Origin: SSC3 sp963769585
GTDB taxonomy: Bacteria > Actinomycetota > Actinomycetes > Propionibacteriales > Nocardioidaceae
DNA length: 64,000 nt
Assembly: GCA_963769585.1 (NCBI GenBank)
Contig: CAVYMJ010000001.1
Coordinates: 620,001-684,000, forward strand
Reading direction: 5' to 3'
Shown here: piece after piece, positions 14,804 through 24,500 of the stretch
How the letters are laid out: each line of letters opens with the position of its first letter
How positions within the stretch are numbered: the first letter of the stretch is position 1
The notes under the pieces: model-generated
Told to the model about the DNA's origin: nothing
What the model saw: only the letters and a program-made list of their open reading frames with translations
Database searches by the model: none
Made by a program: the position numbers and the translations under genes

Positions 14804-16798
14804 TCACAGGCGTGCGGCCAGCTCGGTGCCCTGCTTGATGGCCCTCTTCGCATCCAGCTCGGCTGCGACGTCCGCGCCGCCGATGAGGTGCACGTTCGTG
14901 GCGCCGGCCAGTTCGTCGTACAGCGAGCGCACCGACTCCTGGCCGGCGCAGACCACCACGTGGTCCACGTCGAGGACGCGAGCCTCACCGTCGAGGGTGA
15001 TGTGCAGGCCTTCGTCCGAGACCCGGTCATAGCTGACCCCGGTGAGGTGGTGCACGCCGAGGTCCTTGAGCAGAGCGCGATGCACCCAGCCGGTCGTCTT
15101 GCCCAGGCCCTTGCCGATGGTCGAGGTCTTGCGCTGCAGCAGGTACACCTCGCGGGCCGGGGTTCGGGGCTTCTTCTCGGTCAGGCCACCGGGTGCCAGC
15201 GCCGGGTCGGTCACGCCCCAGTGCTGCTTCCACTCCTCGAGGGTCTCCTCGGTATGGGTGAGGAGCTCGGTGACGTCGACGCCGATGCCGCCGGCACCCA
15301 CGACTGCCACGCGGTCTCCCACCGCCACCGTGCCGTTGATGACGTCTGGGTAGGAGACGACCTTCTCGTGGTCGCTCCCTGGCAGGTCGAGCTCCCGGGG
15401 GGCGACTCCGGTCGCCACGACCACCTCGTCGAAGCCCTCCAAGGTGCTGGGGGTGGCGTACGTCGAGAGCTTGACGTTGACGCCCAGGACCTCCATCCGG
15501 CGCGAGTAGTAGCGCAGCGTCTCGCGGAACTCCTCCTTGCCCGGGATCTGCATGGCCAGCCGGAACTGGCCGCCGATCTCGGGAGAAGCCTCGAAGAGTG
15601 TCACGGCATGGCCGCGCTCGGCCGCGGATACAGCGGTGGCCAGGCCGGCAGGTCCGGCACCCACCACGGCGACTCGCTTGGAGAGCCTGGTGGGGGCGAG
15701 CACCAGCGAGGTCTCGTGGCACGCCCGCGGGTTGACCAGGCACGAGGCGCGCTGGTTCTTGAAGGTGTGGTCCAGGCAGGCCTGGTTGCAGCCGATGCAG
15801 GTGTTGATCTCGTCGGCGCGGTCGTCACGCGCCTTGTTCACGAAGTCAGGATCTGCGAGGAACGGCCGGGCCATCGAGACCAGGTCGATGCCCTGCTCCA
15901 GAAGCGACTCCGCCACCTCGGGAGTGTTGATGCGGTTGGACGCGCAGACAGGGATCGAGACGACCTCCTTCAGGCGTAGCGTCGTGTCCGCCCAGGCAGC
16001 CCGCGGCACCGAAGTGACGATGGTCGGCACCCGGGCCTCGTGCCAGCCGATCCCTGTGTTGATCACCGAGGCTCCGGCTGCCTCGATGGCGCGCGCCAGG
16101 GTCGCGGTCTCCTCCCAGGTCTGCCCGCCGGGGATCAGGTCCAGCAGCGACATCCGGTACATCAGCAGGAAGTCGTCGCCGAGCGCCTCGCGGGTACGCC
16201 GGACGATCTCGATCGGGAAGCGCATCCGCTTCTCGGCCGAGCCACCCCACCGGTCCGTGCGCTTGTTGGTGTGCGGCGCCAGGAACTGGTTGATCAGGTA
16301 GCCCTCGGACCCCATGATCTCGATGCCGTCGTACCCGGCCTTCCGGGCGAGCAGCGCGGAGGCGACGTAGTCGTCGATGGTCCGCTCGACCGCCTTCGTC
16401 GAGAGCGCCGACGCCTTGAAAGGAGTGATCGGGGACTGTGTCGCCGAGGCCGAGACGCTGAACGGCGTGTAGCCGTAGCGGCCGGCGTGCAGGATCTGCA
16501 GCGCGATCGCGCCGCCCTCCTGGTGCACCGCGTCGGTGATCCGGCGGTGCCGCATGGCGTTCATCCGCGAGGTCATCTGGGAGCCGAAGGGCAGCAGCCA
16601 GCCGCGCACGTTGGGGGCGTAGCCGCCGGTGACGATCAGGCCGGCACCGCCGCGGGCGCGCTCGGAGAAGTACGCCGCTAGCTCGTCCACGTGCCACGGG
16701 CGGTCCTCCAGCCCGGTGTGCATCGACCCCATCACCGCCCGGGACTGCAGTGTCAGGTTGCCGATGGTGACCGGCGAGGTGAGCAGGGGGTAGGTCAT
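14804..16798 (-). CDS. fadH: NADPH-dependent 2,4-dienoyl-CoA reductase (FadH type)
   Basis: A 664-residue fusion of an old-yellow-enzyme barrel with a FAD/NAD(P)-binding half. The barrel carries HAGRYGY (His104) and the catalytic-type Tyr in GSEGYLINQFL. A four-Cys iron-sulfur motif follows (CIGCNQACLD, then two further Cys, ending at RACHET). GAGPAGLATAV is the FAD dinucleotide-binding motif. This is the E. coli FadH layout and length. It removes double bonds at even positions during unsaturated fatty-acid beta-oxidation. It overlaps the upstream padR gene by 4 bases, forming a two-gene operon. Confidence 0.88.
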   Translation of the reverse strand: MTYPLLTSPVTIGNLTLQSRAVMGSMHTGLEDRPWHVDELAAYFSERARGGAGLIVTGGYAPNVRGWLLPFGSQMTSRMNAMRHRRITDAVHQEGGAIALQILHAGRYGYTPFSVSASATQSPITPFKASALSTKAVERTIDDYVASALLARKAGYDGIEIMGSEGYLINQFLAPHTNKRTDRWGGSAEKRMRFPIEIVRRTREALGDDFLLMYRMSLLDLIPGGQTWEETATLARAIEAAGASVINTGIGWHEARVPTIVTSVPRAAWADTTLRLKEVVSIPVCASNRINTPEVAESLLEQGIDLVSMARPFLADPDFVNKARDDRADEINTCIGCNQACLDHTFKNQRASCLVNPRACHETSLVLAPTRLSKRVAVVGAGPAGLATAVSAAERGHAVTLFEASPEIGGQFRLAMQIPGKEEFRETLRYYSRRMEVLGVNVKLSTYATPSTLEGFDEVVVATGVAPRELDLPGSDHEKVVSYPDVINGTVAVGDRVAVVGAGGIGVDVTELLTHTEETLEEWKQHWGVTDPALAPGGLTEKKPRTPAREVYLLQRKTSTIGKGLGKTTGWVHRALLKDLGVHHLTGVSYDRVSDEGLHITLDGEARVLDVDHVVVCAGQESVRSLYDELAGATNVHLIGGADVAAELDAKRAIKQGTELAARL

Positions 16799-17337
16799 GC
16801 GGTTTCCTTGCTGTGGGCTGAGAGGTACTCGGTGAGCCAGTCGATCCAGAACTGCTCCATCAGCACGCCGCCGCGGAGCACCAGGTACATGTCGAGCTCG
16901 CGCCCGTTGAGCCCCTTGAGCTTGGGGAAGTCGCGGCTCTCGATCTGCTCGTAGAGCGCGAGCCGGGCGCGATGCTCGGCCAGCTTCACGGCGCCTTGGG
17001 CCAGCACGGCCGCACGGTCGCCGTACGACGCGGCGCGGACCTTGACCATGAAGTCCGACCGCAGCGGGTCGGGGCCGCTGGGCTCAGCGATCCACCGGGC
17101 AAGCTCGCCCCGGCCGGCCGGCGTCACGTCGTACACCTTGGTCGCCGGGCGGTCCGGATGTGGGACGACCTGGCAGACGACCCAGCCGTCGGTCTCCATC
17201 CGCCCGAGCACGCGGTAAATCTGCTGGTGCGTCGCCGTCCAGAAGAAGCCGAGCGACCTGTCGAACCTGCGGGTGAGCTCGGCCCCGGACGCAGCGCGCT
17301 CGCTGAGCGAGACGAGAAGCACGTGCTCGAGGGCCAT
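16795..17337 (-). CDS. PadR family transcriptional regulator
   Basis: A 180-residue PadR protein. The N-terminal winged helix contains the FWTATHQQIYRVLGRME segment with a DVTPAGR wing, and the C-terminal helical domain is of the vinculin-like dimerisation type. Such regulators usually respond to small aromatic or lipophilic ligands and control their own operon. It heads the padR-fadH operon. A perfect palindrome lies 33 bases upstream of its start. Confidence 0.87.
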   Translation of the reverse strand: MALEHVLLVSLSERAASGAELTRRFDRSLGFFWTATHQQIYRVLGRMETDGWVVCQVVPHPDRPATKVYDVTPAGRGELARWIAEPSGPDPLRSDFMVKVRAASYGDRAAVLAQGAVKLAEHRARLALYEQIESRDFPKLKGLNGRELDMYLVLRGGVLMEQFWIDWLTEYLSAHSKETA

Positions 17338-17363
17338 GCCTCAGAGCATGCCCCGAAACCCAG

Positions 17364-17383
17364 ACCCTATGCAACTAGTTGCA
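17364..17383 (-). promoter_or_regulatory. Perfect palindrome and -10 box of padR
   Basis: TGCAACTAGTTGCA (17370-17383) is a perfect 14-bp palindrome. On the minus strand it is followed at once by TAGGGT (17369-17364), a good -10 box. A PadR dimer bound here would occlude the promoter. It also lies upstream of the divergent nuclease gene. Confidence 0.6.
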
Positions 17384-17460
17384 GAGGTGGCCTGAACCAC
17401 ACTCCGCGAGGAGTATCTGGAGAGCACTCCCGCTCTCTTCTCCGGGTGAAGGGACTCACC

Positions 17461-18111
17461 ATGAACCGATTCTTCGTTTTTCTCGCCGCCGTGGCGGCGG
17501 GGGTCGCCGTGCTCGTCGGCCCCGCTCCGGCGGCGCACGCCGCCACCTACTCCGCGCCGCTCTACACCGCGATCAACGACCTGCCGGGTGCTGTTGAGGT
17601 CCGGACCGGCTACAACCGGGATCTGTTCAAGCATTGGGTGGACGTCGACGGTGACGGATGTAACACCCGCAAAGAGGTGCTCATCGCCGAGGCCGACGAC
17701 CCGGTCACCATCGGAGCCGGCTGCGCGCTGACCGGTGGCCGCTGGTTCTCCTACTACGACCGGGTCAACTGGACCGACCAGTCCCGCATCGACATCGACC
17801 ACATGGTCCCGCTCGCCGAGGCGTGGGACTCCGGGGCACGCAACTGGACCGCCGCCCAGCGGGAGGCGTACGCCAACGACCTCGGCGACTACCGCTCCCT
17901 GGTCGGCGTCACCGACACGGTCAACCAGGCGAAGGGCGACAAGGACCCTGCGGACTGGCTGCCGACGTACGACAAGTGCCGGTATCTGCGCGAGTTCGTG
18001 GCGGTCAAGCTGCGCTGGAGACTCACGGTCGACACAGCGGAGCGCAACGCGATGAAGGCCCTGGCGCCGTCCTGCAGCAACGTGACGATCACCGTGACCC
18101 GAGCCCTGTGA
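17461..18111 (+). CDS. Secreted HNH-type nuclease (GmrSD C-terminal/DUF1524-like)
   Basis: A 216-residue exported protein with a signal peptide of about 29 residues (cleavage near AAHA). The nuclease core contains the DIDHMVPLAEAW motif, whose D-x-D-H provides the catalytic His, followed by a Trp-Asn segment and NQAKGDKDPADWLP, the downstream metal-site Asn region. Single-domain secreted forms are common in actinobacteria and probably degrade extracellular DNA. Cys residues in the mature part could form disulfides. GAAGGGA lies 6 bases before the ATG. Confidence 0.85.
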   Translation: MNRFFVFLAAVAAGVAVLVGPAPAAHAATYSAPLYTAINDLPGAVEVRTGYNRDLFKHWVDVDGDGCNTRKEVLIAEADDPVTIGAGCALTGGRWFSYYDRVNWTDQSRIDIDHMVPLAEAWDSGARNWTAAQREAYANDLGDYRSLVGVTDTVNQAKGDKDPADWLPTYDKCRYLREFVAVKLRWRLTVDTAERNAMKALAPSCSNVTITVTRAL

Positions 18112-18142
18112 CGTTCCAAGGATCGGGCACCCCCTGCCGAAC

Positions 18143-18164
18143 GTGACAGTGAAAATGTCATGAT
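18143..18164 (+). promoter_or_regulatory. Candidate MerR-type operator and -10 of the racemase gene
   Basis: GTGACA (18143-18148), N7, TGTCAT (18156-18161) form a 19-bp inverted repeat like that at 20104-20122. A CATGAT box (18159-18164) lies 6 bases before the ATG at 18171, so the transcript is probably leaderless and the site overlaps the promoter. Confidence 0.55.
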
Positions 18165-18170
18165 CGGGGC

Positions 18171-19316
18171 ATGACGTACGCACTGGGTCAGGGAACCGGT
18201 CCGCTCAAGGGCATCAAGGTCATCGAGATCGCCGGCATCGGCCCCGGACCTCACGCAGCAACCATCCTTGCTGACCTGGGAGCCGACGTGATCCGCATCG
18301 AGCGTCCGGGCGGCGGTGGGCTTGGCGCCGGACGGCGTACGTCGGACTTCCTCACCCGTGGTCGGCCAAGCGTCGCGCTTGACCTGAAGAACGCCGATGC
18401 GGTGGCCACGGTCCTCGACCTCGTCGAGGCGGCCGACGTCATCATCGAAGGGATGCGTCCCGGAGTCACCGAGCGGATGGGGCTCGGCCCGGACGACTGC
18501 TTCGCCCGCAATCCCACGATCGTCTACGGCCGGATGACGGGCTGGGGCCAGGACGGCCCGTGGGCGACTGCGGCAGGGCACGACATGAACTACATCGCGA
18601 TCACCGGCGCGCTGCACTCCTCGGGCCAGGACCCGGCACGGCCGCACTTCGCCCAGAACCTTGTCGGCGACTTCGGCGGTGGGTCCACCTACCTCGTCAT
18701 CGGTCTCCTCGCGGCGCTGCTGGAGGCCCGGGTCAGCGGCCGGGGCCAGGTCGTGGACGCCGCGATCGTGGACGGGACCGCGCACCTGAACATGATGTGG
18801 GCCGCCATGCTCGCCGGAGGCATCGCGACCGAGCAGCGTGGCGTGAACCTGCTCGACGGAGGTGTGCCGAACTATCGGATCTACGAGACCTCCGACGGCA
18901 AGCACATGTCGGTGGGCTCGCTCGAGCCGCAGTTCTACGCCGAGCTGCTGCGGCTGACCGGGGTCGACCCGGCCCTGGCCAGTGACCCCGAGAAGGTCGG
19001 GGCGGCACTCCAGGAGACCTTCGGCTCGAAGACGCAGGCCGAGTGGTCGGCGATCTTCGACGGCACGGACGCCTGCGTCGCGCCGATCCTGCCCTTCACC
19101 GAGGCGGTCGAGCACCCTCACCTGAAGGCGCGGGGCGTCTTCGTAGAGCACGAGGGGCTGGTGCAGCCGGCTCCGGCGCCACGCTTCTCGCGGACCAGGG
19201 CACGCCTGACCACCGGCCCCGCTAGAGCAGGCGCGGATACCCGCGCCGCCCTTGCGGCCTGGGGCGTGGAGAACGTCGACAAGCTGATCGAGTCGGGTGC
19301 CGCGGAGCAGCTCTAG
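18171..19316 (+). CDS. CaiB/BaiF family protein, alpha-methylacyl-CoA racemase type
   Basis: A 381-residue class III CoA-transferase-fold protein that looks like AMACR/MCR rather than a transferase. It has AGHDMNYIAITG with the catalytic His, NLVGDFGGGS with the catalytic Asp, and GSLEPQF with a conserved Glu; these match His126, Asp156 and Glu241 of mycobacterial MCR (from memory). It would interconvert (2R)- and (2S)-2-methylacyl-CoA so that branched chains can enter beta-oxidation. It is convergent with, and overlaps by 4 bases, the merR gene, and shares its operator type. Confidence 0.88.
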   Translation: MTYALGQGTGPLKGIKVIEIAGIGPGPHAATILADLGADVIRIERPGGGGLGAGRRTSDFLTRGRPSVALDLKNADAVATVLDLVEAADVIIEGMRPGVTERMGLGPDDCFARNPTIVYGRMTGWGQDGPWATAAGHDMNYIAITGALHSSGQDPARPHFAQNLVGDFGGGSTYLVIGLLAALLEARVSGRGQVVDAAIVDGTAHLNMMWAAMLAGGIATEQRGVNLLDGGVPNYRIYETSDGKHMSVGSLEPQFYAELLRLTGVDPALASDPEKVGAALQETFGSKTQAEWSAIFDGTDACVAPILPFTEAVEHPHLKARGVFVEHEGLVQPAPAPRFSRTRARLTTGPARAGADTRAALAAWGVENVDKLIESGAAEQL

Positions 19317-20041
19317 CGAGCCCGCTTCTCGACCTCGACCCGCCGGGCCTGGGTCATTGCCTGGCTGAACGCTTCTACCAGGGACGTGATGGAGGCCTGC
19401 TGGAAGTTGTCCAGCATGGTCACCATCTGCTCGGTGGTGACCTTCCCCTCCTTGTACGCCGGCCACAGGGTCTGCTTGAAGAGCACGCCGAGCTCGTCGG
19501 CGATCGCCCGGCCGTGCCGCTGGTAGACCTCCTCGCAGGCCAGCAGCAGGTCGGCCGGGATCTTCAGCTCGACCATCCGGACCGCCGAGGCCAGCTGGCT
19601 CTCTACCACCTCGTAGCGGTCGGCGCCGACCGGCGAGACGACGCCGAGGGCGGCCAGGGTCTCGAGGTCGGACTCGGTGAGGGTGCGCCCCGCACGCTTC
19701 GCCAGCTCCTTGCGGCTGCACGTCAGGGGCTGTTCGACGAGGAAGGGCTGCAGGGTGACCCGGTACAGCGCGACCTCCTCGGGGGTCGCCTCGGCGGGAA
19801 TCCTCCCGACGTACTTCTCGATCGCCGACAGGGTGAAGCCGTGCGCCTGGAGCTCCTGCACCAGCTCGAGCCTGGCGATGTGGTCGGGCGAGTAGTAGCC
19901 GGAGCGGCCGCGACGGATCGGGGGCGGCAGGAGCCCGCGGGTGGTGTAGAAGCGGATGTTCCGGACGCTGATCCCCACGCGTGAGGTGAGCTCCTCGAGC
20001 GAGATCAGCTCGTCCGAGCCGGGCATCGGCTCAGCGCTCAT
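19313..20041 (-). CDS. MerR family regulator
   Basis: A 242-residue MerR protein, longer than metal-sensing members. The N-terminal helix-turn-helix and wing are ISLEELTSRVGISVRNIRFY and RRGRSGYYSPDHIARL. The long C-terminal part has no Cys cluster, suggesting an organic or acyl ligand. GGGAGG lies 8 bases before the ATG. It sits between the racemase and the divergent fadA-fadB genes, and both flanking promoters contain the same GTRACA-N7-TGTYAY inverted repeat, so it probably controls all three genes. Confidence 0.86.
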   Translation of the reverse strand: MSAEPMPGSDELISLEELTSRVGISVRNIRFYTTRGLLPPPIRRGRSGYYSPDHIARLELVQELQAHGFTLSAIEKYVGRIPAEATPEEVALYRVTLQPFLVEQPLTCSRKELAKRAGRTLTESDLETLAALGVVSPVGADRYEVVESQLASAVRMVELKIPADLLLACEEVYQRHGRAIADELGVLFKQTLWPAYKEGKVTTEQMVTMLDNFQQASITSLVEAFSQAMTQARRVEVEKRAR

Positions 20042-20103
20042 CGCGGCTGCCTCCCTTATGTGGGCTACGTCTCAGATGAGACGATGACTCTTGGCTGACG
20101 ACA

Positions 20104-20122
20104 GTAACAGTATTAGTGTCAC
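20104..20122. promoter_or_regulatory. Candidate MerR operator in the merR/fadA intergenic region
   Basis: GTAACA (20104-20109), N7, TGTCAC (20117-20122) form a 19-bp inverted repeat with one mismatch. It lies in the 162-base divergent region, the right scale for a MerR site between -35 and -10 elements. Confidence 0.55.
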
Positions 20123-20203
20123 AATCGGCACTACTGGCTCGGTCCAGCACGCTCCCACGGGCCCGCCTCGTCCCCATCGGATATGAAGAGTTGGGAAGTT
20201 CTC

Positions 20204-21424
<1,221 letters not shown>

Positions 21425-21454
21425 CCACCGCCGGAACACGGAGAAAGAAGACTC

Positions 21455-23662
21455 ATGACTGACACCACCACTGTTCCAAACGCTGTGCTGGGCGTGCGCT
21501 ACGAGAAGGACGCCGACAACATCGTCACCCTCGTGCTGGATGACCCGAACGCCAGCGCCAACACCATGAACGAGGCCTACCGCGACGGGATGACCGCCGC
21601 CCTGGCACAGCTGGAGAAGGAGGTCGGCGAAGGAACCGTCACCGGCGTCGTGATCACCAGCGCCAAGAAGACCTTCTTCGCCGGTGGCAACCTCAAGCAG
21701 CTGCTCTCAGTCGGGCCGGACCAGGCCCAGGAGATCTTCGAGACCTCGATGCAGGCCAAGGCCGCGCTGCGCAAGACCGAGACGCTCGGGGTCCCGGTCG
21801 TAGCGGCCATCAACGGCGCCGCCCTCGGCGGGGGCTACGAGATCGCGCTCGCCACCCACCGCCGGATCGCGGTCGACGACCCGCGCCTGGAGGTCGGCCT
21901 CCCCGAGGTCACCCTGGGGTTGCTACCCGGCGCCGGTGGCGTCGTACGCACGGTTCGGCTGCTGGGTCTGATGTCCGCCCTGATGGACGTGCTCACCACG
22001 GGAACCCGCTTCAAGGCCGCGAAGGCACTGGAGAAGGGTCTCGTCGATGAACTGGTCGCCACCCAGGAGGAGCTGGTCCCGGCCGCGAAGGCCTGGATCC
22101 TGGAGAACAAGGACAACGAGGACGCACGCACCCAGCCGTGGGACCGCAAGGGCTACAAGCTCCCAGGCGGCGGCCCGACCCACCCGGCGATCGCGTCGTT
22201 CCTGCCCGCCGTACCGGCGAACCTGAAGAAGCAGGCCAAGGGTGTCCCCTATCCGGCTCCGGCCGCGATCGTGGCTGCCGCGATCGAGGGTGCCCAGGTC
22301 GACTTCGCCAACGCGGAGAAGATCGAGGGCCGCTACTTCGCCAGCCTGGTCACCGGCAGTGTGTCGAAGGCGATGATCCAGGCCTTCTTCTTCGACCTGC
22401 AGGCGCTCAACTCCGGTTCGCTGCGTCCCGAGGGGCACGACAAGTGGGCGGCCCAGAAGCTCGCCGTCCTCGGCGCCGGAATGATGGGCGCGGGCATTGC
22501 CTACTCCTCGGCGCGGGCGGGGATCGAGGTCGTCCTCAAGGACGTGTCGCTCGAGGCTGCCGAGCGCGGCAAGGCGTACTCCGAGAAGCTCCTGACCAAG
22601 CAGGTCGAGCGTGGCCGGATGACCGAGGAGAAGAAGCAGGAGATCCTCGCCCTGATCACCCCGACAGACAACCCCGAGGACCTCAAGGGCTGCGACTCGG
22701 TCATCGAGGCGGTCTTCGAGGACCCGGCCCTCAAAGCGCAGGTGTACGGCGAGATCGAGCACATCGTCAACGCTGACGCGCTGCTGGGCTCGAACACCTC
22801 GACACTGCCGATCACCAAGCTCGCCGAAGGCGTGCAGCGCAAGGCCGACTTCATCGGGATCCACTTCTTCTCGCCGGTGGACAAGATGCCGATCGTCGAG
22901 ATCATCAAGGGAGCAGAGACCTCCGACGTCGCGCTGGCCAAGACGGTCGACTACGTCCTGCAGATCAAGAAGATCCCGATCGTGGTCAACGACAGCCGCG
23001 GCTTCTACACCAGCCGGGTGATCGGCTTCATGGTCAACGAGGGACTGGCGATGCTCGCCGAAGGCGTCGCGCCGTGGAGCATCGAGCGGGCCACCACCCA
23101 GGCCGGCTACCCGGCTCCGGTACTGCAGTTGACCGACGAGCTCAACATGGAGCTGATGGGCAAGATCGCCAAGGCGACCGAGGAGGGCGTCAAGGCTGAC
23201 GGCGGCGAGTACGTCGAGCACCCCGGCGCCGCGGTGGTCCGGAAGATGCTGGAACTGGGCCGTCCGGGACGGCTTCGCGGCGCAGGCTTCTACGAGTACG
23301 ACGAGTCCGGCAGTCGCGGCTCGTTGTGGTCGGGCCTTGCCGAGACCTTCCCAACCGCGGACGAGCAGATCCCGCTGCAGGACATCAAGGATCGGATGAT
23401 GTTCGCCGAGGCACTCGAGACGGCCAAGTGCTTCGAGGAGGGCGTGATCGACTCCTCAGCGGCGGCGAACATCGGCTCGGTCATGGCGATCGGCTTCCCA
23501 GCGATCTCGGGTGGCGCGGTGACGTTCATGACCAACTACGAGGGCGGCCTGAAGGGCTTCGTCGCCCGGGCAGGCGAGCTCGCCACCAGGTACGGCGACC
23601 GCTTCGCGCCCACCCCGTGGCTGGTCGCCAAGGCCGAGAAGGGCGAGGGCTTCCCCGCCTGA
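21455..23662 (+). CDS. fadB: Trifunctional beta-oxidation subunit: enoyl-CoA hydratase / 3-hydroxyacyl-CoA dehydrogenase
   Basis: A 735-residue two-enzyme protein. The N-terminal crotonase domain has the AAINGAALGGGYE oxyanion loop and LPEVTLGLLPGAGG with the catalytic Glu residues. The NAD-binding domain starts near residue 330 with VLGAGMMGAGIAY, followed by SNTSTLPIT, HFFSPVDKMP with the catalytic His, and NDSRGFYTSR, and then two C-terminal dehydrogenase domains. It closely resembles mycobacterial FadB (Rv0860, from memory). A terminator lies 11 bases after the stop, closing the fadAB operon. Confidence 0.94.
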   Translation: MTDTTTVPNAVLGVRYEKDADNIVTLVLDDPNASANTMNEAYRDGMTAALAQLEKEVGEGTVTGVVITSAKKTFFAGGNLKQLLSVGPDQAQEIFETSMQAKAALRKTETLGVPVVAAINGAALGGGYEIALATHRRIAVDDPRLEVGLPEVTLGLLPGAGGVVRTVRLLGLMSALMDVLTTGTRFKAAKALEKGLVDELVATQEELVPAAKAWILENKDNEDARTQPWDRKGYKLPGGGPTHPAIASFLPAVPANLKKQAKGVPYPAPAAIVAAAIEGAQVDFANAEKIEGRYFASLVTGSVSKAMIQAFFFDLQALNSGSLRPEGHDKWAAQKLAVLGAGMMGAGIAYSSARAGIEVVLKDVSLEAAERGKAYSEKLLTKQVERGRMTEEKKQEILALITPTDNPEDLKGCDSVIEAVFEDPALKAQVYGEIEHIVNADALLGSNTSTLPITKLAEGVQRKADFIGIHFFSPVDKMPIVEIIKGAETSDVALAKTVDYVLQIKKIPIVVNDSRGFYTSRVIGFMVNEGLAMLAEGVAPWSIERATTQAGYPAPVLQLTDELNMELMGKIAKATEEGVKADGGEYVEHPGAAVVRKMLELGRPGRLRGAGFYEYDESGSRGSLWSGLAETFPTADEQIPLQDIKDRMMFAEALETAKCFEEGVIDSSAAANIGSVMAIGFPAISGGAVTFMTNYEGGLKGFVARAGELATRYGDRFAPTPWLVAKAEKGEGFPA

Positions 23663-23673
23663 TCTCGACTCAC

Positions 23674-23713
23674 GCGCAGAAGGGCCTCGCCGGACGGTGG
23701 GGCCCTTCTGCGC
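23674..23713. terminator. Hairpin terminator after fadB
   Basis: A perfect 13-bp stem, GCGCAGAAGGGCC (23674-23686) with GGCCCTTCTGCGC (23701-23713), surrounds a 14-base loop. Confidence 0.85.
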
Positions 23714-23789
23714 ATTCCGAAGCCAGCGGCTCGGGGGGATATGGCGGTTTTGCGCGCGGCGCCCGCGTTACCTTGGGAGACTTCTCGCT

Positions 23790-24500
23790 ATGTCTTCCCC
23801 GCTCATCGAGGTTTCCGCGCTCTGGGTCCGGTTCGGACCCGTCGACGCCGTGCGGGGTATCGGCTTCACGGTCCAGCCTGGGAGCGCCACTGCCCTGCTC
23901 GGACGCAACGGAGCCGGGAAGTCGACGACGATGCGGGTGCTCGCCGGGGTGATCCCACCCACGGAAGGCATCGCGACGGTGTGCGGTCACGACCTCAGGC
24001 ACGAGACCCTGACGGTCAAGCGGCTGACCGGCTACTGCCCCGACGTGGGCGGCACCGTCCCGCGGGCCACCCCGTGGGAGCACCTCCAGCTCGCCGCCAG
24101 GCTGCGGCGGCTGGGGCCCGGCTGGGAGGAGGGCGCCCGCGAACTGCTCGAGCGCTTCGACCTCGGCGCTGCCGCGCATCGAGTGACGGCCGGTTTCAGC
24201 CACGGCATGGGCCGGCGGCTCTCGGTGATCCTCGCCGCCTTCCACCAGCCTCAGGTGCTCCTGCTCGACGAGCCGTTCGACGGTGTCGACCCGCTCGGAG
24301 TCGAGGCCACCATGGACGTGATCGCCGACGCCCGTTCGCGGGGCGCCGCCGTTTTGGTGTCGACCCATCTGCGGGAGCTCGCCGTCGAGGCGTGTCAGGA
24401 CGCGATCGTGCTTCGCGGCGGGTCCGCTGTCGCCGCCGTCCCCGCGACCGACATGAAGGGGGAGGCGGGCGCCGGTGTCTACCGCTCTCTCCTCGACTGA
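23790..24500 (+). CDS. ABC transporter ATP-binding protein
   Basis: A 236-residue ATPase with Walker A GRNGAGKST near residue 38, Walker B VLLLDEPFDGVD and switch His in STHLRE. The signature motif is degenerate: FSHGMGRR replaces LSGGQ. It probably energises export with the membrane protein encoded next, whose start it overlaps by 26 bases. The ATG at 23790 has GGGAGA 9 bases upstream. The substrate is unknown. Confidence 0.88.
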   Translation: MSSPLIEVSALWVRFGPVDAVRGIGFTVQPGSATALLGRNGAGKSTTMRVLAGVIPPTEGIATVCGHDLRHETLTVKRLTGYCPDVGGTVPRATPWEHLQLAARLRRLGPGWEEGARELLERFDLGAAAHRVTAGFSHGMGRRLSVILAAFHQPQVLLLDEPFDGVDPLGVEATMDVIADARSRGAAVLVSTHLRELAVEACQDAIVLRGGSAVAAVPATDMKGEAGAGVYRSLLD

